A DNA stretch of 64,000 nt from Trichormus sp. M33_DOE_039 (GCA_015296085.1 DVDT01000031.1:144341-208340); one strand, 5' to 3'. Shown: positions 36,392 through 46,529, counted from the first letter of the stretch. The notes: a model not told the origin generated them from the sequence alone. A program made the numbers and translations.

Positions 36392-37114
36392 TTAACCTCC
36401 TAATTCCTGCAACATAGCTTCTACTCTAGCTACACCATCAGAATCATTGCGTCGCCTATATAAGTCACGCGCTTTTTGGAGTAAGTTGCTGGCTTGTTTG
36501 GTTTGTCGGCGTTGTTTGTACATAACAGCCATAAATTCATAGGTTTGAGCATAGTTTCTATCTATGTTAATTGCTTGCTCAAAAGCCCAGTTAGCTGCTG
36601 TGTAATCTCCCATGCGTGATTGGGTCACACCTAAACCGATATAAGCGTTAATATTGTTTCTGTTGAGTTGTATGGCGCGGCGATAAGCTTCCTTTGCGCC
36701 GGGAGTATCACCCATATTACCTTTGATGTAACCGACAGCGTAGTAAAAATCACTGTTGTTGGAGTCGATCGCGATCGCTCGACGGTATGATGCTAGTGCT
36801 GCTTGCAAATTTCCTTGTTGAGCATAGAGGTAGCCGATCCCCGAATGGATTTTAGCATTGCGTTTGTCTATGGCTGCCGCTCGTTGATAAACCGCGATCG
36901 CCCCATTGTAATCACCCGCATCTACTAGCCGTTTTCCTTCTTCTAAAAGCTGCTTTAATTCTGCTCTATTAGCCTGCGCTACAAAAGTTTGCGCCTGTGC
37001 TACCGAGGGAATACTAACAGTACCACACCCCAACAACAAGATTCCAACTATAAGTGATATGCGTTTGTACACAGTAAAATCCCCCAAATTATAGTGAACT
37101 TTTTTCTTGTTCAT
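36392..37114 (-). CDS. TPR-repeat protein with signal peptide/lipobox
   Basis: 240 residues. Residues 15-42 form an export signal (KRISLIVGILLLGCGTV...SVAQAQ). LLGC is a plausible lipobox, and AQA-Q a plausible signal peptidase I site, so the mature end is uncertain. From about residue 57 there are four to five TPR units, each with the pattern ...A...YRRAIAID.N...Y...G. Known: such proteins scaffold complexes in the periplasm or at membranes. The partner is unknown. Convergent with the ABC ATPase gene. Confidence 0.85.
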   Translation of the reverse strand: MNKKKVHYNLGDFTVYKRISLIVGILLLGCGTVSIPSVAQAQTFVAQANRAELKQLLEEGKRLVDAGDYNGAIAVYQRAAAIDKRNAKIHSGIGYLYAQQGNLQAALASYRRAIAIDSNNSDFYYAVGYIKGNMGDTPGAKEAYRRAIQLNRNNINAYIGLGVTQSRMGDYTAANWAFEQAINIDRNYAQTYEFMAVMYKQRRQTKQASNLLQKARDLYRRRNDSDGVARVEAMLQELGG

Positions 37115-37583
37115 TAAAACAAAAAATTTACTTTTTGAAAACTGTATTTGTCTGCCTTCACAAAATATTAATAATCAGTATATTACCTAGCAAGGATAAA
37201 TGTCAAAAATCCAGAGATTTTACTTAGTTAAAATATTAAAATACATCCATTCAATATACTGTATAAATAAATTCAAATATACTAATTAATTCAGCTTTGC
37301 TAATCCGTATTTTATCTGCTAAAAAAGAGATATAAATCATCTGTAAGCTTTACCAAGACAGTGTTAATGATTAATTAAATGATATGCTACCACTTACTCA
37401 TCATTCCATGATAGGTCGAATTTATATTTTGATTGTTCCCAAATTTCTCATACTTTTGTAGATATTTTTTAGCTAAAATTCGCCTAAATAGTTAGAAGTG
37501 ACTAAAGTTACAGTGTGTTAATCTAAAAGCACTGTTAGTAATAATACATAAGCACGAGTCAATATGCCATATATGAGGATTCA
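37115..37583. other. Divergent intergenic region
   Basis: About 470 bp, very AT-rich, between the TPR gene and ybjQ. Contains no frame with coding character. Promoters for both should lie here; none was assigned with confidence. Confidence 0.45.
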
Positions 37584-37913
37584 ATGATGATTTTGACTAC
37601 CACTGATGTGATCCAAGGCGGAGTAATCGAAGCATATTTAGGTATTGTGACGGCAGAGGTTGTTTATGGAAGTAATTTCCTCCGGGATTTTTTAGCTAGC
37701 ATTAGGGATGTCATTGGCGGACGTACCGGTAGCTATGAACGTCTATTTGAGCAAGGTCAAAAAAAAGCTATAGAAGAGTTGGAACAACGAGCTTTGCGTT
37801 TAGGTGCTAACGCTGTCATTGGCATTGAAATTGACACTGGTACGATTAATGTTGACCAGTCTGGAGTGTTATTACTTATCACTGCCACAGGTACGGCGGT
37901 AAAATTACGCTAG
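37584..37913 (+). CDS. YbjQ/UPF0145 family protein
   Basis: 109 residues covering the complete family domain: ILTTTDVIQGGVIEAYLGIV at the N-terminus, then RDVIGGRTGSYE, a helical segment with ALRLGANAVIGIEID, and a closing strand LLLITATGTAVKL. It forms a pentamer-type heavy-metal-binding-like fold in known structures. The function is not settled in any organism. Two adjacent ATGs (37584, 37587) are possible starts. A pair of hairpins follows the stop. Confidence 0.9.
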   Translation: MMILTTTDVIQGGVIEAYLGIVTAEVVYGSNFLRDFLASIRDVIGGRTGSYERLFEQGQKKAIEELEQRALRLGANAVIGIEIDTGTINVDQSGVLLLITATGTAVKLR

Positions 37914-38606
37914 CCAATAGACTTCTTACACGATTCATGATTTTTGTGTTCTCCTTTGACCGAGATAAAAAACATTTAGGCAAGAAGTCTAATAAACAAT
38001 AGGAGCGTATGGGACGTAAAAAGGTAAAAAGCAAAATCCTTCAATCTTGTACCTTTTTACTTCATTTATGCTCACTATCTTATTGCTTAAACAAACTATT
38101 AAAAATCAAAGCAGGCTTTGAAGTAACTTCTATTTGATTTTTGAAAAAATTCAGTAAACTTCTACTTTTCTGTTTCCTATTTCCTAACCATGCAATTAAT
38201 TACTCCAAATTAAATCGAATTACTATATGTATTTCTGAGGTTATAGTTTGTGAATTATTTGATAAGTATAAAAACACTAGTTAGTATTATCTATTACCAA
38301 TCATAAAATATCGTATTTTAAATTAATGATATATTCTTAATAAGTCTGTGATGTTTACAGTATTATCAAAGATAATTAATTATAAAAACAACTTATAATC
38401 ACTGTATAGACTTAAATTTAGCAATAATAAAACTTATCCACAGCAATATAGATACTTGTTTCTTAATACTAGCGGTAGAGTTAATAACTCTTTCTGATGA
38501 TAGATATTAAAATTGAAAATTAACCATTTAATATTTAAACGTAAGCATAAAAATAACTAACTTGAAAATACTTTGCTCAATCAAATAGCAAGGGAGAATG
38601 TAAATT
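37914..38606. other. Long AT-rich intergenic region with two hairpins
   Basis: Directly after ybjQ: arms TAGACTTCTT (37919-37928) and AAGAAGTCTA (37982-37991). Then a perfect 11-bp stem GTAAAAAGGTA (38016-38026) / TACCTTTTTAC (38050-38060). The short frame starting at 38009 runs through the second stem and is not believed. The last 400 bp are extremely AT-rich and probably hold the promoter of the next gene, whose Shine-Dalgarno is AAGGGAGA at about 38590. Confidence 0.5.
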
Positions 38607-39248
38607 ATGTCATACATAAATCGAGTAGGTGACGACGTTGTTCAGCCTGATCCTGGGGTAATTGCTAGTAGAGTTGGTGATTACCATGACCGTGTACGTT
38701 GGGGGCCGATCATTTCCGGTGTGTTAGTTGCTTTAGCTACACAGTTAATTTTAAGTTCCTTATTTGCAGCCATAGGGGCCGGTACAATTGCAGGTTCAGG
38801 TGCGCCTAGAAGTATCACACCCGGAGTTGCCAGTAACATAGGTATTTGGTCAACTATTGCTTTATTAATTTCTCTATTTGTTGGGGGTTGGGTGACAAGT
38901 CGCGCTTGTGGCCCCATGAACCGTAATACAGCCCTTCTCAATGGAGCAATTCTCTGGGCGACTACTTTAGCATTGAGTTCTTGGCTATTAGCAAGCGGTG
39001 TATCTGGTGCTTTTGGTATTGCTGCTAGTAATGCTGGGGAAGTTATCAATCAAGTTCAACAACCAGGAGCAGCTGTTCCACAAAACGTCCCTCAATTGAC
39101 TCCTGAACAAACTCGTGATATTGCTGCTGCTACTTCTAGAGGCTTGTGGTGGTTTGTCTTCGGTTCTTTGTTAGGTTTAGCAGCAGCCTTAATGGGCGCA
39201 GCTGTAGGAGTCCGCAGCCCTCGAACCAATGGCTATCATAATACTTAA
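38607..39248 (+). CDS. Multi-pass membrane protein of unknown function
   Basis: 213 residues. A soluble N-terminus (1-30) is followed by TM1 (PIISGVLVALATQLILSSLF), TM2 (GIWSTIALLISLFVGGWV), TM3 (AILWATTLALSSWLLASG) and TM4 (WWFVFGSLLGLAAALMGAAV). A Pro/Gln-rich loop lies between TM3 and TM4. The Gly/Ala-rich helices suggest close packing. I do not recognise a named family. Strong Shine-Dalgarno (AGGGAGA) before ATG 38607; a clean hairpin terminator follows. Transcribed alone. Confidence 0.78.
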   Translation: MSYINRVGDDVVQPDPGVIASRVGDYHDRVRWGPIISGVLVALATQLILSSLFAAIGAGTIAGSGAPRSITPGVASNIGIWSTIALLISLFVGGWVTSRACGPMNRNTALLNGAILWATTLALSSWLLASGVSGAFGIAASNAGEVINQVQQPGAAVPQNVPQLTPEQTRDIAAATSRGLWWFVFGSLLGLAAALMGAAVGVRSPRTNGYHNT

Positions 39249-39282
39249 CAACTACAAACAAATAAAATAACCAAAATTTTTA

Positions 39283-39316
39283 CTCGTTACTAGGTACTAA
39301 GTAGTAACGAGCTTTT
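39283..39316 (+). terminator. Intrinsic terminator
   Basis: Perfect 10-bp stem CTCGTTACTA / TAGTAACGAG with a 9-nt loop, then CTTTT, 35 nt after the membrane-protein stop. Confidence 0.85.
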
Positions 39317-39380
39317 ACTATCTCTAATTACACCGACGGTAGTATTGTTGATTGTCTGGAAAAATATATCTCTAAATTAT

Positions 39381-39836
39381 TTAATTTCGTTGAAATTTTC
39401 CCATTAATTCTGCTGTCGCTAATATGTGGTTTTCCATCGCTGCTAAAAGTTGTTTTTTACTGCAACCTGGAGCTAAAGCTAATTGTCGATCCAAAGCATA
39501 AAGTTTAAAAAAGTAGCGATGAGTGCCTTTAGGTGGACAAGGGCCACCATAACCTAAATTGCCAAAGTCATTTTTACCCTGCACTCCTCCATTGGGAAGA
39601 GTTTTTGCAGATGCAATTTGTTCTGGTAATTGTTTTAAGTTGGCGGGAATATTGTAAATAACCCAATGCACAAACGTACCTATTGGAGCATCAGGATCAT
39701 CAACAATCAAGGCTAGGCTAATTGCTTGACTTGGGACTTCATCCCAATTTAAGGGGGGAGAAATATCTAGACCATCACAAGTATATTGAACAGGAATGAA
39801 GCTGTTCGCATCAAAGGCACTACTCTGCAATTTCAT
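39381..39836 (-). CDS. YbhB/YbcL family PEBP-like protein
   Basis: 151 residues from the ATG at 39836, which has GGAGGTGA just upstream; an in-frame TTG at 39851 would destroy that site. Family motifs: CDGLDISPPLNWDEVP, ALIVDDPDAP.GTFVHWVIYNIP (the ligand pocket) and GKNDFGNLGYGGPCPPKGTHRYFFKLYALD. Known: bacterial homologues of phosphatidylethanolamine-binding/Raf kinase inhibitor proteins, generally of undefined function. Single gene, no signal peptide. Confidence 0.93.
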   Translation of the reverse strand: MKLQSSAFDANSFIPVQYTCDGLDISPPLNWDEVPSQAISLALIVDDPDAPIGTFVHWVIYNIPANLKQLPEQIASAKTLPNGGVQGKNDFGNLGYGGPCPPKGTHRYFFKLYALDRQLALAPGCSKKQLLAAMENHILATAELMGKFQRN

Positions 39837-40244
39837 GCTGCTCACCTCCAAAGTTCATAGACTCTTTTTAGTAAGTCCGAGGTTGTTTTGATTCTCAATC
39901 TTACTGCAACTACATAGAAATAATCCTGCTAAAAAGAGGTATTTAATGGCAATATTGAGAAATAAATTTCTCCTCAAGATGCCTTATGCCAAAAGAGTTA
40001 TTGAGGTTATTGATGGGCAAATTTGATATAGTTCAAGTTAGAAATTGAGAGATTGAGTTATTTAAATTTTCAATCAAAAGTATTGATAGACACACATAGA
40101 TTTTACGTTTTCAGATTTACGTAAAATCACGAAAATTTATTAATTCTAATTATAACCAGCAAAAATTTTAAAATTATAGGTAATGTGATTTGGTTTACCC
40201 ACAGTATTTTATTGATTATTTGTCCCTAGCGATCGCTCAAAATT
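39837..40244. other. Intergenic region
   Basis: About 410 bp, AT-rich, between two minus-strand genes. Contains a HIP1 octamer near 40229 and no coding-like frame. The promoter for the PEBP-like gene should be near its right-hand neighbourhood. Confidence 0.45.
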
Positions 40245-40505
40245 TTACCACTTCAAATAAGCAGCTTCTATTCCTTCTTCTCTTCTGACTTTCCCATCTT
40301 GTTCAAACCAAGCAACTACCTGCTGTGCTGTTAAATCTTCAATCGCTACACCATATTCTTGAGCGATGTGTTTTAAAAGTTTCAGAGAAGAAATTGTTAA
40401 TCTTGTTAAAAATTTTTCTGGAGAAGATAACAGAGCTGCATCTACTTTAGCTGACTCTTCTAAGGTGAGAAATTGAGTTGATGGTTGTTGTGATGGTAAA
40501 TCCAT
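40245..40505 (-). CDS. Small hypothetical protein
   Basis: 86 residues from ATG 40505. An upstream in-frame TTG (40523) would add NFELF, which is encoded by a dispersed TTGAATTTTGAATT intergenic tract, so the ATG is preferred. The sequence is soluble and mostly helical (LTLEESAKVDAALLSSPEKF, then a helix with LLKHIAQEYGV) and ends AAYLKW. I do not recognise a family. It stands between the PEBP-like gene and sufR on the same strand, separated from sufR by about 130 bp. Confidence 0.6.
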   Translation of the reverse strand: MDLPSQQPSTQFLTLEESAKVDAALLSSPEKFLTRLTISSLKLLKHIAQEYGVAIEDLTAQQVVAWFEQDGKVRREEGIEAAYLKW

Positions 40506-40637
40506 AAACAATTCAAAATTCAAAAAGCGTACTAGTTAGCTTGGTGTAATATTAGCGAGAATTGGTAAAGGGTTTTACCAATTGGCTATGATTGATGACC
40601 TAAACTGAATATGACAAGCAATTTACATATTTTATTA

Positions 40638-41306
40638 TTATTTGCGAGCTTGCACTAGATAGCCGCAACGATGTTCGCCGTTGATTAGCCAATGAGTACG
40701 CTCAACTGTACAGTCTGGCAGAACAGCCGCAAACATTTCTAGTTCATGTCCGCAAATACTGGGGAATGACTCCGCCACATTAGAAATTGCACAGTTATGT
40801 TCCATGAAAATAAACCGTTCCTCCTCTGTTGAGTCAGGGGAATCTACAGGGTGATATTCCGCCATGAAACCTTCAGCTTTTCGCAGTGCGACTAAATTCG
40901 CTACCCGTTCTTCCAACGCACCGTTACCGACGCGATCGCGATATTCTTGGGCTTTGCGTTCCCACTGTTTTTGTAAAATCGACTTGAATTGGTCTTGCCC
41001 TACCGTTGCGGCTAAAGTATCAAGCAGCGAAACGGCAAAATCACCGTGGCGATCGCTGGCTGTTTTATGGAGGCGATCGCGTCCTTGGCGACTCAATTCA
41101 TAGACGTGTTGCGGTCGCCCCATCCCCGCTTGCACCGTGGTGGAATAGACAATTAGCTCCTCCATCTCCAAATCTTTGAGATGACGACGAATCGCTTGGG
41201 GACTAACATCTAAAATTTCCGCCAAGTCAAGGGCTGTTGCTTGGGAATGCTTGAGGAGATACTCTAGGATCTCTTGCTTTGTTGAGGACTGTTGAGTAGT
41301 CGCCAT
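40638..41306 (-). CDS. sufR: Iron-sulfur cluster biosynthesis repressor SufR
   Basis: 222 residues. The N-terminal DeoR/ArsR-like winged helix has VSPQAIRRHLKDLE as recognition helix. The C-terminus holds four cysteines with spacing C-X12-C-X13-C-X14-C (NC AISN..., IC GHEL..., DC TVER..., RC GYLV), exactly the cyanobacterial SufR signature for [4Fe-4S] ligation. Known: cluster-bound SufR represses sufBCDS and itself, and loss of the cluster relieves repression. It diverges from sufBCDS; two CAAC-N6-GTTG sites lie in between. Confidence 0.96.
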   Translation of the reverse strand: MATTQQSSTKQEILEYLLKHSQATALDLAEILDVSPQAIRRHLKDLEMEELIVYSTTVQAGMGRPQHVYELSRQGRDRLHKTASDRHGDFAVSLLDTLAATVGQDQFKSILQKQWERKAQEYRDRVGNGALEERVANLVALRKAEGFMAEYHPVDSPDSTEEERFIFMEHNCAISNVAESFPSICGHELEMFAAVLPDCTVERTHWLINGEHRCGYLVQARK

Positions 41307-41344
41307 CTTAGTCCAAAAAATTTTTTGAGAAAATTTGACTTTGA

Positions 41345-41358
41345 CAACATTGTTGTTG
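41345..41358. promoter_or_regulatory. SufR operator site 1
   Basis: CAAC-ATTGTT-GTTG, a match to the CAAC-N6-GTTG SufR-type palindrome. It is 39 bp upstream of sufR and close to its likely promoter, fitting autorepression. Confidence 0.75.
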
Positions 41359-41389
41359 TTAATCTAGCGTAAAATGAAATTACATTAAA

Positions 41390-41403
41390 CAACATGATTG
41401 TTG
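41390..41403. promoter_or_regulatory. SufR operator site 2
   Basis: CAAC-ATGATT-GTTG at the core of a longer perfect palindrome AAACAACA-N4-TGTTGTTT. It lies 130 bp upstream of sufB. Centre-to-centre distance to site 1 is 45 bp, about four helical turns. Confidence 0.8.
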
Positions 41404-41533
41404 TTTTAGTCTATATCCTTATTGTAACAGTCGTCTAACTACTAGGTTAGACAAAGTGGGAGCAAAGCAACTCTAACCCGTCTCCCATCCTTAAAGAGAA
41501 CCACTACTTCCTGAACACAAGAGACCACTAGCG

Positions 41534-42973
41534 ATGAGTGCTACTGTCAAAACCTTAGTCAACCAGCCCTACAAGTACGGTTTCGTCACTGACATTGAAA
41601 CCGACACGATTCCGCGTGGACTAAACGAGGACGTGATTCGCTTGATCTCCGCGAAAAAAAATGAACCGGAGTTCATGTTGGAATTTCGTCTCAGAGCTTA
41701 CCGCCAGTGGCTAAAAATGACTGAGCCAACTTGGCCGAGCGTCACCTATCCACCTATTGATTATCAGGATATCATCTATTATTCTGCGCCTAAGCAAAAG
41801 AAAGAAAAACTCAACAGCTTAGAAGAGGTAGATCCCACTCTCCTAGAAACTTTCGAGAAGCTAGGTATTCCCCTATCTGAGCAGAAGCGATTGGCAAACG
41901 TCGCTGTAGATGCGATTTTCGATAGCGTTTCTGTCGCCACCACCTTCAAAGAAAAACTCGCCAAAGACGGCGTAATCTTCTGCTCCATTTCCGAAGCTCT
42001 GCAAGAACACCCAGAACTGATCAAAAAATATCTGGGTAGCGTTGTTCCCATTGCTGACAACTACTTCGCCGCCCTCAATGCAGCAGTATTTAGCGATGGT
42101 TCTTTTGTCTATATTCCCAAAGGCGTAAAATGCCCGATGGAACTGTCTACCTACTTCCGCATCAACTCCGGTGATACGGGACAATTTGAGCGGACTTTGA
42201 TTGTCGCTGAAGAAGGTAGCTACGTTTCCTACTTAGAAGGCTGCACTGCGCCGATGTATGATAGCAACCAACTACATGCGGCGGTAGTTGAACTCGTCGC
42301 CCTTGATAACGCTGAGATTAAATACTCCACCGTACAGAACTGGTACGCCGGTGATGCTAACGGTAAAGGTGGGATTTACAATTTCGTTACCAAGCGCGGT
42401 TTGTGTCAAGGCGTAAACTCCAAAATTTCCTGGACACAAGTCGAAACCGGTTCAGCAATTACTTGGAAGTATCCTAGCTGTGTGTTAGTCGGTGATAACT
42501 CCGTCGGTGAATTCTACTCGGTGGCGTTAACTAATAATATGCAGCAAGCCGACACTGGAACGAAAATGATCCACATCGGTAAGAATACCCGCAGCACAAT
42601 TATTTCTAAAGGGATTTCCGCAGGTAAATCTAGTAATAGTTACCGGGGTTTAGTGAAAATTCATCCCAAGGCTGAAGGCGCACGCAACTATTCCCAGTGT
42701 GACTCGATGCTAATTGGGGATAATGCTCACGCTAACACCTTCCCCTATATTCAAGTGCAGAATCACACCGGGAAAGTAGAACACGAAGCATCTACTTCCA
42801 AGATTGGGGAAGATCAGTTATTTTACTTTGCTCAACGAGGCATTTCAGCGGAAGACGCGATTTCAATGATGATTAGTGGCTTCTGTAAGGATGTCTTTAA
42901 TCAGCTGCCAATGGAATTTGCGGTGGAAGCTGATAAGTTATTGAGCCTGAAACTAGAAAATAGCGTGGGTTAA
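41534..42973 (+). CDS. sufB: Fe-S cluster assembly scaffold SufB
   Basis: 479 residues, full length. Scaffold subunit of the SufBCD complex that builds and transfers clusters in the cytosol. Typical segments: [18 protein letters not shown] at the N-terminus, the beta-helix core ([27 protein letters not shown]) and the C-terminal [20 protein letters not shown]. First gene of the sufBCDS operon. The Shine-Dalgarno is weak, about 227 bp separate it from sufR, and both SufR sites lie in that gap. Confidence 0.97.
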   Translation: MSATVKTLVNQPYKYGFVTDIETDTIPRGLNEDVIRLISAKKNEPEFMLEFRLRAYRQWLKMTEPTWPSVTYPPIDYQDIIYYSAPKQKKEKLNSLEEVDPTLLETFEKLGIPLSEQKRLANVAVDAIFDSVSVATTFKEKLAKDGVIFCSISEALQEHPELIKKYLGSVVPIADNYFAALNAAVFSDGSFVYIPKGVKCPMELSTYFRINSGDTGQFERTLIVAEEGSYVSYLEGCTAPMYDSNQLHAAVVELVALDNAEIKYSTVQNWYAGDANGKGGIYNFVTKRGLCQGVNSKISWTQVETGSAITWKYPSCVLVGDNSVGEFYSVALTNNMQQADTGTKMIHIGKNTRSTIISKGISAGKSSNSYRGLVKIHPKAEGARNYSQCDSMLIGDNAHANTFPYIQVQNHTGKVEHEASTSKIGEDQLFYFAQRGISAEDAISMMISGFCKDVFNQLPMEFAVEADKLLSLKLENSVG

Positions 42974-43033
42974 GGCTTGTAGTAAGCACTTTACCGAAAT
43001 TACTACGAACCAAAGAATTAAAAGAGAGAGAAC

Positions 43034-43822
43034 ATGATTATCGAAAATAGTGAAATTGTGCTGTCGGTAAAAGATTTGACGGCAGAAGTTGATGGTACGC
43101 CGATTCTTAAGGGTGTGAATTTAGAAATTCGTGCCGGTGAAATTCATGCCATTATGGGGCCAAATGGTTCTGGGAAGAGTACTTTCTCTAAAGTTTTGTC
43201 AGGACATCCAGCTTATACCGTGACTGGCGGTGAGGTGATTTTTCAAGGACAGAATCTTCTGGAATTAGAACCGGAAGAACGGGCGAGGGCTGGTGTATTT
43301 TTGGCTTTCCAATATCCTTTGGAAATTCCCGGTGTAAGCAATTTGGATTTCTTGCGAGTAGCTTATAATTCTCGCCGCAAAGCTCAAGGTTTAGAAGAAT
43401 TAGACGCTTTCGATTTTGATGATTTGATCGAGGAAAAGTTGGAAGTGGTAAAAATGAATCCTGCTTTCCTCGATCGCAGCGTCAATGAAGGGTTTTCTGG
43501 TGGGGAGAAAAAGCGCAACGAGATTTTGCAAATGGCGTTGCTAGAACCGAAGTTGGCAATTTTGGATGAAACAGATTCAGGTTTAGATATTGACGCGCTG
43601 AAAATTGTGGCACATGGGGTAAATCAACTCACCAGCCCGGAAAATGCCACGATTATGATTACTCACTACCAAAGATTACTTGATTATATTGTTCCTGACT
43701 TTGTACACGTCATGGCACGGGGACAAATTATTACCAGTGGCGGTAAGGAATTAGCACTGGAATTAGAATCTCGTGGTTATGATTGGCTGTTGGCAGAAAC
43801 TGCGGTTGAGGTGGGTGTGTAA
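43034..43822 (+). CDS. sufC: Fe-S cluster assembly ATPase SufC
   Basis: 262 residues. ABC-type ATPase of the SufBCD complex, soluble. Walker [10 protein letters not shown] at about 42-50, SufC-specific [15 protein letters not shown], signature [11 protein letters not shown], Walker [14 protein letters not shown], then [15 protein letters not shown] lies before ATG 43034. Its stop overlaps the sufD start by one base (TAATG), which indicates translational coupling. Confidence 0.97.
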   Translation: MIIENSEIVLSVKDLTAEVDGTPILKGVNLEIRAGEIHAIMGPNGSGKSTFSKVLSGHPAYTVTGGEVIFQGQNLLELEPEERARAGVFLAFQYPLEIPGVSNLDFLRVAYNSRRKAQGLEELDAFDFDDLIEEKLEVVKMNPAFLDRSVNEGFSGGEKKRNEILQMALLEPKLAILDETDSGLDIDALKIVAHGVNQLTSPENATIMITHYQRLLDYIVPDFVHVMARGQIITSGGKELALELESRGYDWLLAETAVEVGV

Positions 43823-45186
43823 TGACAAATCAAGTTTCTCCTAGTGCAGTTCCTAACTCGGATGTGGTGAGTTTGAAATCTACTTTGTTAGATAGAGATG
43901 CTGATTTAGTAGCTTTGTTAAATCAAGTAACTGCAACCACTAGTACAGGGTGGTTACAGGAATTACGCGATCGCGCTGCGAATTGGGTGCGTCATTCTAC
44001 TATTCCCACTACCCGTGAAGAAGAATGGCGGTTTACTGATTTATCAGCGTTGCGCCAAGTCAAATTCCATAGCTTGCAAGCAACTTCTCCCGACATCACC
44101 GCATTCACGCTACCAGAATCTGATCACGGTCGCTTGGTGTTTGTTAACGGTGTTTACGCACCAGAGTTATCGGCAGTTGCAAGTTTACCGACTGGTATCG
44201 TTGTCGGTAATTTATCTGCCTTATCTGTAACTGAACAGGAACGAGTACAACAGCATCTCGCCCAAGCTGAGGGAGCATTAGAAGTATTTACTGCACTCAA
44301 CACTGCGGGAATAGCTGATGTTGCCGTTGTCTTGGTGGGGAAAAATGTCATCGTAGAAACGCCCATACATCTATTATTTATCTCCGTGGCTGGTGAAACA
44401 GCAACTATTTCTCAACCCAGGTGTTTAGTAGTGGCGGAAAGTGGTTCACAGGTGAGTGTCATTGAAGATTATGTGACTACCTCACAAGGGGAAGAGGGGG
44501 TTTACCTCACCAACGCCGTTACGGAAATTGTCATTGCAGATAACGCTCATGTAACTCACACTAGAGTAGAGAGAGATAGTCAACAGGCTTTCCATATTGG
44601 CAAGACTGCCGTTACTCAAGCGCGTTATAGTCGCTATACCTGTCACGCTATCAGTTTAGGCGCGAAGCTATCACGGCATAATTTAGAGATTTTGCAAACT
44701 GGTGAGCAAACCGAAACAACTCTCAACGGTTTGACGATGATTGCAGGGAATCAAGTAGCGGATACTCACAGTGCGATCGCCCTTAATCATCCCTATGGTA
44801 CAAGTAAACAATTACATAAATGTATTGTCGGCGATCGCGCTCACGCAGTCTTCAACGGTAAAGTTTTCGTACCCAAGCCAGCCCAGCTAACCGACGCAGC
44901 CCAATTAAACCGTAACTTGCTGCTATCACCGAAAGCCAGAGTTGACACCAAACCCCAACTAGAAATCACCGCTGATAATGTGAAATGCGCTCATGGTGCG
45001 ACAGTTAGTCAGTTAGAAGATGATGAAATATTCTATCTGCAAAGTCGAGGGATTGATGCCAACGACGCGCGCAAGTTATTAGTTAACGCCTTCGCCGCCG
45101 AAATCATCAACCACATCCCAGTCGCCTCCTTAAGAGACACATTGTTAAAGACAGTCACCAGTTTTAAGTCATTAGCCAATGACTAA
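43822..45186 (+). CDS. sufD: Fe-S cluster assembly protein SufD
   Basis: 454 residues. Partner of SufB; N-terminal helical region with EEEWRFTDLSALR, then the beta-helix, and a C-terminal KCAHGATVSQLEDDEIFYLQSRG with the conserved His. Overlaps sufC by 1 nt. The stop codon lies inside a tract of ATGACTA heptamers that runs into the sufS start. Confidence 0.96.
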   Translation: MTNQVSPSAVPNSDVVSLKSTLLDRDADLVALLNQVTATTSTGWLQELRDRAANWVRHSTIPTTREEEWRFTDLSALRQVKFHSLQATSPDITAFTLPESDHGRLVFVNGVYAPELSAVASLPTGIVVGNLSALSVTEQERVQQHLAQAEGALEVFTALNTAGIADVAVVLVGKNVIVETPIHLLFISVAGETATISQPRCLVVAESGSQVSVIEDYVTTSQGEEGVYLTNAVTEIVIADNAHVTHTRVERDSQQAFHIGKTAVTQARYSRYTCHAISLGAKLSRHNLEILQTGEQTETTLNGLTMIAGNQVADTHSAIALNHPYGTSKQLHKCIVGDRAHAVFNGKVFVPKPAQLTDAAQLNRNLLLSPKARVDTKPQLEITADNVKCAHGATVSQLEDDEIFYLQSRGIDANDARKLLVNAFAAEIINHIPVASLRDTLLKTVTSFKSLAND

Positions 45187-45218
45187 TGACTAATGACTAA
45201 TCACTAATGACTAATGAC
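45178..45218 (+). repeat. ATGACTA heptamer tract at the sufD/sufS junction
   Basis: Five to six tandem units (ATGACTA, one ATCACTA variant) span the sufD stop and the first possible sufS start. The final sufD codons, the stop and the first sufS codons are all drawn from the repeat. Confidence 0.9.
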
Positions 45219-46490
45219 TCACAACCAATGACTTACACTCCTACCAAAACCTTAGCTGATCAAGTCCGCGCTGATTTCCCGATATTGCATCAGGAAATCA
45301 ACGATAAACCCTTGGTTTATTTAGACAATGCGGCGACATCGCAAAAACCATTGTTCGTCTTAAATGCACTGAGAGATTATTACGAGCGATATAATGCCAA
45401 CGTGCATCGGGGAGCGCATACCCTCAGTGCGAAAGCCACAGATGCGTATGAAGGCGCACGGGATAAAATTGCTAAATTTATTAACGCCACTTCCCGCCAA
45501 GAAATTGTCTTCACCCGCAACGCCAGCGAAGCTATTAACCTTGTAGCTTACAGCTGGGGAATGAACAATTTACAAGCTGGGGATGAAATTATTCTGTCGG
45601 TGATGGAACACCACAGTAATATTGTGCCTTGGCAATTTGTGGCGCAAAAAACTGGTGCAGTTCTCAAGTTTGTCGAATTAACACCAGAAGAAACCTTTGA
45701 TTTAGAACAGTTTAAACAACTGATTTCCGAAAAAACTAAATTAGTTTCTATAGTTCATGTTTCTAATACACTGGGTTGTATAAATCCAGTGAGAGAGATT
45801 GCAAAGATTACTCACAGATACGGCGCGAAATTCTTAGTTGATGCTTGTCAAAGTGTTCCCCATATGCCTGTTGATGTCCAACAAATCGACTGTGATTGGT
45901 TGGTAGCATCTGGACATAAAATGTGCGCTCCCACTGGCATAGGTTTTCTATATGGTAAGTTGGAATTACTAGAAGCAATGCCACCGTTTTTTGGTGGTGG
46001 TGAAATGATTGCGGATGTGTATTTAGACCATTCTACCTATGCAGAATTACCCCATAAATTTGAAGCGGGAACACCTGCCATTGGAGAAGCGATCGCCATT
46101 GGTGCAGCCATAGATTATCTGACTGACTTAGGTATGGATAAAATCCACGCCTATGAAGCAGAATTAACAGCTTATTTGTTCCAAGAATTAGGAAAAATTC
46201 CCCAAGTCAGAATATATGGGCCAAAACCCGATGCTAGAGGGGAAGGTAGAGCTGCTTTAGCAGCATTTACCGTTGAAGGTATCCATGCCAATGACTTATC
46301 TACATTATTAGATCAAGAAGGCGTAGCCATTCGTTCTGGACACCACTGTACACAACCCTTACACCGTCATTTAGGTTTACCAGCTACTGCGCGAGCTAGC
46401 TTATCTTTCTATAGCACCCGCGAGGAAATTGATGTTTTCATCAAAGCACTCCAGGAAACTATTGACTTTTTTGCTGGTATCTTTGGTTAA
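45207..46490 (+). CDS. sufS: Cysteine desulfurase SufS
   Basis: 427 residues from ATG 45207, or 420 from ATG 45228. The second start is more likely because the first seven codons come from the heptamer tract. PLP enzyme that removes sulfur from cysteine for cluster assembly. Visible: [32 protein letters not shown] lysine in [17 protein letters not shown], and the persulfide Cys in [11 protein letters not shown]. Last gene of the operon, followed by a strong terminator. Confidence 0.97.
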   Translation: MTNDSQPMTYTPTKTLADQVRADFPILHQEINDKPLVYLDNAATSQKPLFVLNALRDYYERYNANVHRGAHTLSAKATDAYEGARDKIAKFINATSRQEIVFTRNASEAINLVAYSWGMNNLQAGDEIILSVMEHHSNIVPWQFVAQKTGAVLKFVELTPEETFDLEQFKQLISEKTKLVSIVHVSNTLGCINPVREIAKITHRYGAKFLVDACQSVPHMPVDVQQIDCDWLVASGHKMCAPTGIGFLYGKLELLEAMPPFFGGGEMIADVYLDHSTYAELPHKFEAGTPAIGEAIAIGAAIDYLTDLGMDKIHAYEAELTAYLFQELGKIPQVRIYGPKPDARGEGRAALAAFTVEGIHANDLSTLLDQEGVAIRSGHHCTQPLHRHLGLPATARASLSFYSTREEIDVFIKALQETIDFFAGIFG

Positions 46491-46495
46491 TCTAG

Positions 46496-46529
46496 GGTGG
46501 GCAATACCCACCTTTTAATTTTTATTTTT
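46496..46529 (+). terminator. Intrinsic terminator of the suf operon
   Basis: Stem GGTGGG-CAATA-CCCACC starting 5 nt after the sufS stop, followed by TTTTAATTTTTATTTTT. Confidence 0.9.

Noticed and set aside
38009..38137. Short plus-strand frame with nearby AGGAG
   Set aside because: Runs through a perfect hairpin (38016-38060); spacing to the ATG is too short and the sequence is not protein-like.
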